A stretch of DNA of 64,000 nucleotides. It comes from Blepharisma stoltei. Taxonomy: Eukaryota > Ciliophora > Heterotrichea > Heterotrichida > Blepharismidae. The position numbers were made by a program, and so were the translations under genes. Every line of letters begins with the position of its first letter. Position 1 is the first letter of the stretch. The stretch covers positions 484,001 through 548,000 of the forward strand of contig CAJZBQ010000063.1 in NCBI GenBank assembly GCA_914767885.1. The letters are read 5' to 3'. Shown here piece after piece: positions 1 through 10,800 of the stretch. The notes beneath the pieces were generated by a model that was not told the origin of the DNA, ran no database searches, and saw only the letters and a list, made by a program, of their open reading frames with translations.

Positions 1-157
1 AAGTGTAATAGCTATCAGGAGAATATGCAAAGCCAAATGTCGAGGTATAAGCTCCACCACCTGCATTCATTGCTAAGACAACGGTAGAAGAGTCAAGAGA
101 GTAGCATACGATTATTTCTATGAAAATAACCAGAAGCTGCTTAAAATCACCTAACAT
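1..157 (-). CDS. N-terminal fragment of a paralogue of the giant Cys-rich/LamG membrane protein
   Basis: The frame opens with ATG at 157 and runs off the left edge, so only about 52 codons are present. It starts with a hydrophobic signal-peptide-like stretch (MLGDFKQLLVIFIEIIVCYS) followed by LDSSTVVLAMNAGGGAY. This closely matches the first 50 residues of the giant gene starting at 13637 (MLVGFWQLLIIFINIILSLS, then LDPTTVVLAMNTGG), so the two are tandem paralogues on the same strand. Nothing of the repeat domains is visible here. Function is unknown; by homology to its neighbour it should be a large secreted or surface protein. Confidence 0.8.
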   Translation of the reverse strand, partial: MLGDFKQLLVIFIEIIVCYSLDSSTVVLAMNAGGGAYTSTFGFAYSPDSYYT

Positions 158-649
158 TTTTATATTATTTTAACTCTCTTAAAATTTGGATAAACAATTG
201 TAAGGATCAATTATAAAAATGGTGATGAAATAGATATGCAATGTGCAGCTAATTGAGAAATCTTTAATTTTGATTGACAAGCAATGAGAATTTTTCTTAA
301 AAAATAAATTAAGGTATATAGTTTATGGATGCATGCCATTTGATCAGACTTTTGGTAAATACACATTTTCTCGGAAATTTGGTCGAAATTTTTATCTCTT
401 CGGCATTTACTCGAAAAACAGCCAAATTTTAATCAAATACCTCATCTGAAATTTTTTGACAGTAAATATTTTCTATTTTTGGAAGTTTATATTGAGGGAG
501 TGCAAAAGTGAAGATAAGATGGGTGAAATTTAGAAGATTGGAGCAAGAAAATATCTAGTATATTTTCTAAAGAAATTGGATTTTTTCTAGGCCTTGAGGC
601 ATGCCGCATGATTTAATCTTTTATGCACTAGAAATTGCATTAGAATTGC
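158..649. other. intergenic AT-rich stretch
   Basis: Upstream flank of the partial gene at 1-157. I see no reading frame with coding character and no recognisable repeat. Confidence 0.5.
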
Positions 650-1168
650 TTACTTCCCTCCTTGAGCGAACAAAAGGAAAAAAAAAATTATGTAAAAATT
701 TTTGCATGAAAACAAAAATTGATATATAAGTAATATTATTGTAATGAAATCTGTAGCTAATTCTGTTTACTTTTAAACAGCTTGAATTTATTTAAAACAT
801 AAAATTGCAAATTAAATTAATTTTTACTTCCTAAATTTTACAAATTTAAATTTTTCGAAAACAAAATTAACCCAATAAATTTTTCTGCTCTCTCACGGAT
901 GGAGGAGTAGCGATTTTCTTTAAAATTTATATAAAAATTTTAAAGAAATTTGTTTTTTCGGAAATTAAAAAAATCCCACTTCTTGAAAATTGGAAAGCAA
1001 ATATTAATTTAATTTGTAAAATTTATGTTTTTAAAACACAATTTGTTTAAAATTAAATAATTATCACTTATATATCAATTTTTTTTCCATAAAAAATTTT
1101 TGTTCATTCTTTAGGCAAAAAATAGGGATTTTTCTAATGGTTTTACTCGCTCACGGAGGGGGGAGTAA
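650..1168. mobile_element. two diverged MITE copies in inverted arrangement
   Basis: Bases 650-907 match the reverse orientation of the window's MITE family: TTA then CTTCCCTCCTTGAGCGAAC at the left, the inverted AT-rich core, and a CTCACGG-GGAGGAG end near 907. Bases 908-1168 match the forward core but lack its first ~60 bp, and end in TCGCTCACGGAGGGGGGAG followed by TAA. The two therefore abut head to head. They lie between genes, so excision cannot be tested by frame. Confidence 0.75.
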
Positions 1169-1281
1169 TCATATTCTTGAGGCAATTTATTTACAGTTCC
1201 CAAAAGCAAAAGTTTGATCAAAATTATCATAGCATAATGCTTCATAATTTGGTAATAATGAGCGAAGTAATTTATATGATC

Positions 1282-1396
1282 TTTTGGCGTTATTTCTGAT
1301 CGGCTTCCACGAGCCAAAAATGGGTTTCCACGTGGAAATTCTGGATTTTCACTTGTGAAATTCATCTTTGGCTCATGGGAGCCGATCAGAAATTAG
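1282..1396. repeat. GC-rich foldback palindrome
   Basis: TTCTGATCGGCTTCCACGAG at the left reappears inverted as CATGGGAGCCGATCAGAA at the right, with an inner TTCCACGTGGAA self-complementary core. About 110 bp in total, capable of one long hairpin. It is of the same type as the palindromes at 7002-7197 and 30476-30606, which sit inside IESs, but is intergenic here. Confidence 0.75.
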
Positions 1397-1804
1397 AGCA
1401 ACTGATTATATCAATATTTCAACATTTCTTTATCTTTTTTACACTAAAATTTATTTCTCTGTCTTTTTACTTGCTTCGAATAATTTATCTCCCTCAAATC
1501 ACTATGAGAATTAAGTTCTTCTCATTTTATAATTCAAGTCTTCAATAGAATTTTTAGTTTGAGAACCAAATTAGAGCTATAATGCGGCTTTAAGCTTATA
1601 CTCTCTTCAAATTGAGGTCTATTAGTATAAATACGAGGCTGAACCAATAAATGATTGGCTACACCATTAAAATTATTAAAATCTATAAGGTTTAGTAAGC
1701 TAAGGCGATATTATTGATACTTTTAATGTAAAGAAAATTAGCAATTAAGCTTAATAATTATCTTTATCTTATGAATAGATTTTTATATGTTAGTCAGCAA
1801 TGAT

Positions 1805-4800
1805 CTAGTTTGGAGTAGATATCTGTGTAAAATGTTGGTTTTCTCCAACATTTGCTGTAGTTTCGTTGCCAAAAAAGTCTCCTAAATTGTTTAAATCTAT
1901 CCTCTTCGTTTTTGTTGCTAATTTTATTGGATTTGAGCGTAAATCTTTTCCAAAATTTCTTTTAACTGCATAATAAAGCTCTTTTAAGGAGTTTATGAAT
2001 GGCCCTGCAGATTGGACCATCATAAGAGATACAACAAATATCATAATTACTGTTTGGGCAAAGATAATTTTCTGAAATTATTTTTTATAATGTTTTTGCC
2101 TATAATTTTTCTAAAATATATCATAAAAATGTTTATAGCACCTAAATAAATAATACAAAATAAAAGCTATTTTAAATAAGGAAGTTTGACCCATAATTAC
2201 ACTGTCCATAGCATCAAGACCGCTTGAGCCAAGATCAAAAAAATATGGGCTGAGCAACATAAAAGTGATAGAAATTCCGCATTCTGTAATTAAGTTCGTA
2301 AGCTGAATAATCGTATCTTCAAAAGGCTTATACACAAATACAAACAGGGCAATCTAATTAAAAATTACACATAAGGATGCTACTGTATTAATTGTAAGCT
2401 GACTCTGAGGATAATCAATTAAAAAAACTTGAACCGCGATAAAAATTAGCTGTCTGATAAAAAACAAAGTATAATATTGTGTACTCATAAACCCTAAATC
2501 GTTTTTAAACTCATAATACAAAGAATTTCAAGGAATTAGCCATTTTCTGTTTCTTTTGTTTATAATTTTGCTTATGTTTTTAAAACTAAAATATGAATGA
2601 AGCAATGGAGTTATGATCATCACAACCTAAATTAAACTTACAATGAAAAACCAGCAAAGAAGATAATTCGTGAGTTTGGTTGGGCTATCAAATATTTCAG
2701 AGTTTTCTACGCTCAAAATGCCAATTATAGCTGCAAACCCTACCTCTAGATAATTTAAGATCCAAAATCGTAAAAATGTGCCAAATTTATAATCATCGTA
2801 TATTTTTTTTAGCTTCTTTCCTATTACTCTCTGAGAGCATTTAGATATATAATAAACTAGAGGAATCAGAGATATAAGACCAAATAAAATTGTCACATCA
2901 TTTCCAACATTTACAAGTATCAAGTCACTATCATATCCATACTTTTTTGCCTGATAATAAGGAGTATTCCCTTGATTTTCAGCAATAAATAATAAAAATA
3001 AATTTGGAACAAAATTGAAATCATTCATTGACTTAAAAAACGCAGAAATTTTATCTGTCAAAGGGTAATTAGCATACGGTATGTAAGAAAGAAGCTGAAT
3101 AGTGTTTAGCATAGTCCATAAGCCAGAAGGATTAGGGTTAAACATTACAAGAGCAACACTAGAGCCAACCAAAATTTTTGCTCCTGAAGAAACTTGATTT
3201 TGAATTTTCGCAATTTCTTGCTGCTCAGAAGTCATTGCGGATTGATAAAGAGAGCCTGCTAAATAATTATCGCGAATTACTCCACCAGATATTGAAATAA
3301 CAGCAGTGTGATCTAAAAAATATACAGAAACTAATGTGCCCTTTGATATTCCTCCACCAAAATTGCATGATATTAAATATTCGTTATTTGAAATGTAATC
3401 AACAGATCATGATGGTATTGTCTGATTATGAACTTGCATATAAATGTGATTATTGTTCAATTTCTGTTTCAAGATATCACTAAAGGCTAGAATTAAAGTG
3501 TTATTTTTGTTAACAGTGAGAGAAACACTAAAAGGTATATATGTGCAAGTTGTTGTTCCAATATATCCAGGAGAACAAGTACAGCTCCCTGATTGCAATG
3601 TGGCGTTATTTATACATCATGTGCACTTAGTTTCGTTATCACATTGAGCACAAAGAGGAGGACAGTCATAGCAAGAGTCATTTGCTTTGTATTGCCATTG
3701 ATGACACATCGCGCATATTCCTGAGCTCGAATTCCAAGCGAGACCATAATCGCATTGACAATTTGTTGTATTTGATGTTCCAGATATGCATTCAAGGCAG
3801 GAGTCTGCAGTGTAATCAGAGCAAGATGCACATTTAGGGTTGTCACAAAGGTTGCAAAATTTACTAGAATCTTTGCAGCTTGAGCATTCACTACTACATT
3901 TGGAGCATTTATTATATTCTGGACCAACCAAGTACTGATTAATCTGGCAATTAGGAATGCAAACACCAGTTGTAAGACATGCTTTACAATTTTCTGTACA
4001 TTGTGCTGCAGGTAATGAGAGGGATGATATAATTTTTACTGAGTTATATCCCTTAATGTCGTAAATAAATCCTTTAAAATAATTAGAATAGCCCAAAGAA
4101 CCTATTTCTGCTCCAAGTGTAAAAGTGAAGTCTGTTTTCGTATCCTTAAAATAATCAGATCCGAAATCAACTTGATGATCTTCAGCTCCATTTAAATAGA
4201 ATGCCATTTTCGTATTTTTCAAACTCGTATATTCTGCAGAAAAAGCAATATGATTTCATAAGTAAGATTCAAGACTTTGCAAATAAAAGAAATAGTTTAG
4301 TCCTGGAGCTTTGAAGTTTAATGAAATCATTACAACCCCTGAAGCCAATTGGAGAGAGAAGATTGGCTTATAGAGGCTATCTTGCTTTGAGATAATCGTT
4401 CCAAAGCCACTCTCTATGTTAATTCATATTGAAAATGTAAATGAATATCCAAAGCTGAGAACTGGACTACTGTAATTAGGGTAAATAGGTAAATGCATAA
4501 TTGAGCTTATTCCATTGAAATAGAATCCTCGATATGAGGCAGCTAATGGATCAAATGGATCATAATCTGGATAAAATGCAGTACTATTACCAGTTAATGC
4601 TGGTATTTTGCTTTTTTGATCAAAAACTACTCCTTCTAGAGTATTAAAAGATAGATAGAATATAAAAGGATCCTTTTCCATACATAAGGATCCTTTTTCT
4701 ATATATCCATCTGGACACTTCGAGATGCATCAGCCTAAATACATGTAGAATCCAGAAGCGCAAATAATACAGTCTCCAGGAGCTGATGACGTGCAAGTTT

Positions 4801-7800
4801 TGCAAGTATAATCACATAAGGTGCATTCTTCATTTGCTGAATTTCAGTAATATCCATCATAGCATACGCAAGTTGATGAAGATAAATAGGCATGCTCTCT
4901 GCAAGTTATGCATGTCGACGCATAGTCATCACATATTAACTGTACCCTCCAATATAAACATTTTTTATGAAAAAATGTTTTGTTGTATATTAGTGTTAAA
5001 TTTTATGATTAATCTTTGCATTTTAAGCAGCCTGCGTTATAGAACATAAATTTTACAAATTAAATTAATATTTGATTTCCAGTTATTTCGAATTCGGATT
5101 TTTTTAATTTGAAGAAAATAATTAATATAAAATTTATTTATGAATAAAAAAAAATAATCCCTCCAGGATTTAAAATTTATTTGTTCGCTCACAGAAGGGG
5201 GGAGTAAGCAAATTACATCTTGGCATAAATTGCAGTTTTTATCAGGTCTCACACAGCCCCAAGTGCACTGAGCTTGGCATGAGGCACAACTGGAGCCAGC
5301 TGGATAATGTGATAAATCGCAGTTCGGAATGCATTCATTTGATAATTCTATAGGGCAAAATGAGCATCCTGAGCAAGTTCCTGAAGTCACCATACTACTA
5401 AGTGGTTCATCAATATTATAAATATTAATATTTCATAAAAACCCAGTATAAAAGTTTGTGTTTGAATTCGCATCAGCTCCAATGGCAATAGAAAATGATG
5501 AAGAAATATCTTGATATCATGAAGCTGCGAGATCTAGGGATATTTCAGAGTAAGAATCAACATAAAATGAAATTTTTTGCTGAGGCGTTGAGCTTATTAT
5601 GCTCTTAACTGCAATAAAATTTCAAGATCCTAAAGTATCGTCCATACCCTTATATAGATTTCTTTATCGAGCAAAATGCAATAGAAGGTTAAATAGCTAA
5701 GACAGATCTCTTAAAAGGATGATGGATCGCTATACTAGGAAGGGTTAAAATGGCATGCCAAAAATGATTGACAAGTGTGAACAAAGTTGGTAAGTAAAAC
5801 GTGCCCATTTTTTTAAATGACTTTATTATTAAATTAATTTTGAATTTAATATTATTAAAATTGAAGCCGATTTATAAAAAGATACAAATTAGTTTTTAAA
5901 ATTATAAAAATTATATAAAAGAAAATTTCAAATTTTATTTGTAAAAATATAAACATTATTATAAGCAATTAAGAACTTTATAAAGTACAATGGCGTTCAT
6001 AACAATATTTGATTTTATAGAGCAATTGATCATGAAGCAATTCGTATAGTTTATGTAAAAAATCTATACTTCCGCAAAAACGATAAGTGTTTAATGTTTT
6101 AATAAATTTTCTAATGCGCACCATATGATTAAGAACCTCATAATGAAAATTAGTGTTCAATACACACTTTGACTTTTATAGAGGATTTGATCATAAAAAA
6201 TTTGGAATTGCTTATTTAAAACTCTATACTTCCACAAAAACACAACTCGATTGGTAAGTCTTTTAATATAAATCCATTTAAATTTACTAATAATATATTA
6301 TGATCCATTAAGAATTTTTATAAAGAACAATCAGCGCTCAATACAAACTTTGACCTTTATAGAAGATTTGCTCATAAACAAATTGCATTGCTTATTTAAA
6401 AATATAAGATATTTATCAGGGGAAGTCTAAAAGGATATCTTGCATTTAAAATTAATTTAATAGTAAAGCCATTTTAAAATGGGTATGATTACTTGCAACG
6501 TTTTTCACACTTGTTAACAGTTTTTGACATGCCATTTTACCCCTTCCTGGTTTAGAGATCCAGCCTGTCCCTTTAATAGAGTCTGCCTTTTTTAGTTCAA
6601 CGGCCATTGCATTTTGTTTGATAAATAAAATTTATATAGGGGTATGGGCTATAACTGATAAACTGGTGCTTGCATATGAAACTGTTGTCCCATCTTGCAA
6701 TTTAATCAAGAAATTAAGCTTTCCTGAAATCAGTGAAAATACAATAAAATTTGAAAGTGAGCTGTCATATTTAGAAAATATGTAACCAGTGTTTGAAGTT
6801 GGATTTATTCATGCTGCAATAGTGAATTCTGCTCCAAAAGTTAAGGAGGGGGGACTATCAATTGATTTCATGAAGGAGGTTCCTCTAAAATAGTATCCTC
6901 TCAGTTCTGCAGCGTATGGGTCTTCGGCTGTATAAAATGGGTAAAAGTTATTATCATTACCAGTTTGAAAAGCAACGTTTCCTATTGAGTCATAAACTGT
7001 ATAATAAATGCCCGATGATGGCGTTCAATGTGCCATCATCGGGCAAAACCAGAAAGGGGCTTCACACGTGAAATGGGTTCCATGTGGAGGATCCTCGCGA
7101 AAAGGGCTACACACGTGGAATCCATTCCCGTGTGGAGCCCTTTTCTGGTGTTGCCCGATGATGGCGCCTTGAGCGCCATCATTGGACAACCTGTATATCT
7201 TTTATCTGGCTGAGTCTTAAGCCGAATACTAAATCATTTGATAAGTTGCATTGATTACCAGCTACAGAGTATCCTGAAGGACAAAATTCCAAGCAAATAT
7301 TTGATAGCATAAACAATGAAGTCCCACATTGAATGCATTCAGTGAAAGATGGTCCAGAGCATATAGAGCAAATTGTGTGGCAAAGATCACATGTCTCTGT
7401 GCTTCCATTCCAATAAGCATTTAGGTTGCATTGGCATGAATCTCCTACAAATCCCGCATTTGTTATACAGCTTAAGCACTTTTGTGTAAAAGATGTGCAT
7501 TTATAGCATTCTTTTTCTCTGCAAAGTGTGCATGCTAGATTGCTTCTACACCCATTAGAGCATGATGTTTTGCATGGATCACATGCAGTGCTATCTGGAT
7601 AATTCGTCAATGAGCAAGAGCTTGGACAGAAATCTCCAATCGGGCAACTTGTGCAAGGATTTGCAGTGCAAGTCGTAGTTGTTCAGTCGGAATTAGCATG
7701 AGTTTCATCATTATATATTTTTAAACTCCATAGTTAGTTAGTTAAATTGTGTTAAACTGGCCATAAGCGTTTGCCACACTAGCCTTTGCCCTGTCTCGGC

Positions 7801-10800
7801 TCCAAGCGGGAAATTCCTCTTCCCATTGCTTACTTGGTTTTTTCGGTCTGAACTACTCGAACCCAAGGGTTAGCCCACCTGGGTTCTCCGCCCGCGTCTG
7901 GACGCTCCGCTAGTCCCGACAGAGAAGAACTAGGTGGTAGGACAAAACCCAGCCTGGGCTGGGTAAACCTACGGAGGAGAAATAAAACTTCACCCGGGGA
8001 GGAAGAGACTCCTTCTCCATGCCCTACTAGACCCCATCCAGGTCATACTTCGGTCGAATGGATTTGTGGAGCCCTGCCTTGCCCAAAATGGGTGAGACGC
8101 CTCGGAGCTCAACTCCGTTATACGTCACCATTTTATTTCCTTAAACTCCATAGGAATCCTTTGAAGCCAGTCTGTGGCGCATTATCAAAGCCAATAAGTA
8201 GCGTTCCAGTATCAATATTAACATGAATTATAGATTAGAGCTCTTCCTCCTTTTACGTCCCACCCGAAACGAATCTTCATAGAAGACTTGCTCAGCAGCT
8301 AGCAAATCTCCCTGGGTATGTCAGCATTTTCCACCAGAGATAGCTCTCCTCGGCTTTGGTCTAACTTTTAATTCTGTCTCGGAACCTTGGATTATACATG
8401 TTTGGGATTTGACAGCTGCTGAGTGACTAGATTTCCAGCTTTGGATAAACTTCCTAGCTAGTATCGGCACCGACTATGCCTTCGTCATCGGTACTAGTAA
8501 TATCTAAGGGTAAAAGCCTTTTTCCAGAAAGTCCATTGGGAAAACACTAAGTCTTCATTTCCGGACGAGGTAGGCAAAACCCAACCACTAGCGTTCCAGT
8601 AATGCTGTCTCTTAGATAAGTTTTGGATATTGAAGTAACTGTTTTGAGAAGAAATGAGTCTATATAACTATAAGAACTATAAGTCCCATCTGCATTAATT
8701 GATCCAGAAAATGACAAGTAATGCCAATCAAAAAATAAATTTTGTAGCGTAGCTGCGTTAAGAGATGATCCATCTTTAAGTAATAAATTGAAATTTGGAT
8801 AGCCGCTGCTGTCAGTTTTAACAACTAAATATTGAGAAGCTCCATAGTATTTTTCAATTAAAACTCCCTGGTCAATAACCTTAACCCAAAGCATAATAGA
8901 GAAATAAGGACTAAAAATTAAAGAGCTAGTCATGTGACTTTGTCCAGTGAAATAGTATCCACGGCTAATTGAAGGAATGGGATCGTTTGAATCAATCACA
9001 GGATAAACATTTGTATTGAGGTTTCCAACATTAAACCCTGATAAAGTGTCAAGCACTATATAATCATCCAATTCTAAATCTACAACTAAACTATTCACTA
9101 AGTCACATTTATTCGTGCCTGTGTTTTGACTATAACCGGTTGGGCATTGTGTATCACATATAACATTTAAAAAATAATATGTTGAGTCGCAAGCCGAGCA
9201 TTGGTTATAATGTGATGATGTGCAAATAGAGCATCCAGTAAAGCAAGGCAAGCAAGAAAACCCATCTGGAGATGAGTAATAATCTAAATCACAACTGCAA
9301 GGCGAGCCATGGGCATGAGAAACACAAGTAGTGCACTTATTTGCATCAAATCCAGCACACACGCTGCAAAGGGGGTCATCACAAATATTACAAGATCCAC
9401 TTCTCGTGCATCCCAAAGTACAAGTAGAATCGCAACTATGGCATGCTGCTGAATATCAGTATTTACTTATATCGCATCCCCATAGGCAAGTAGCTAATAA
9501 GCCAGACCCACAAATTTCATTGAGCTGTGCTGAAAAATCAGAAATAGCAACATTCCAAAGTTGATATTTGTAGATAAACCCTGTGAAATACGATGATGAG
9601 CTGCCACCTATTTTGATTTTTTGATTAACCTGATCTCTATAAATTAGAGTATTGTAAGTAGATGATGCAACAGAAACATTGTTATTATAAACAGTTAAAG
9701 TAGTTATTACTGTCGGATTGTCAAATGAACATGCAAATGATAACTCTCCCTCCCTCAGTAAGCGAATAAAACATCGCTATTTTTAGGAACAAAAAATTCT
9801 ATAAAAAACATAATAATTATTATAATGAAGTCTCTAGCTAATTATATTTAATTTTAATCAGCTTGCAATTTTAAGACATAACTTTACAAATTAAATTAAT
9901 CTTTCAAATTTTCGCAAATTGTAAAATCCGAAAAAAAATTACTGAACGAAATTCGTGTTCGCTCACGAAGTGGGGGAGTAAGTATTTTCACATAGTAAAA
10001 GGAGTGCTTGATAGTGTTTGTGATGAAGCTGTCTCTGATGGGCTTTCTAGTGTAATTTTTATAGAGCCAGATGACTCTACAGTAATTATTGAATTGGATA
10101 AAATATCTCCTGAAGAAATGACGTAAGTCCAGAAACCCATCGAGAAACTATGAGAAAGATAAATGTTATCACTTGATATTAAATATTGACTTCCTTTGAA
10201 ATATAGACCTCTTTGTTTCGCGGGGATAGGATCCACTGCTTCAGGTGAGTTGAAGAACTGATAGAAGCTTGTGCTTGTCCCGGTAATAAAACCAGTATAA
10301 GTTCCTTGAAAGTCCCCATTGAATGTCGCATCGATCACAGGCGAGGTGACTATTACACATGGACTTGTAAATCCATATGGGCAGGCTCTTAAACAAATAT
10401 TTGAAACGAGATAATAAGATCCACAAGTTGTGCATAAAAAATATTGGTTTGTTTGACATTGAGTGCATAAATTATCGCAGATTTGGCATCCGTCTGAGCT
10501 TTGTTCCCAAAAAGCATTATTATTGCAAACGCACGTAGTCCCTGAAATACTGGCATTTGTTATGCAGGATGTGCAAGAACCATCAAAAGCTGTGCATGCT
10601 AGGCATTCTTTGTCTTTGCACAGTCTGCAGGTGAGTGTTGATCTGCAACCATAAGGACATGAACCTTCACAAGAAACACAAGAACTTGAATAAAACTGTC
10701 CAAATGGACAACTATCAGGACATTTAAGCTCAGAAGGGCACGCTGTGCATCCAGGACAGCCTGATGTTATTCATTCCTGAGATGTGTAGGTATTGTCATT

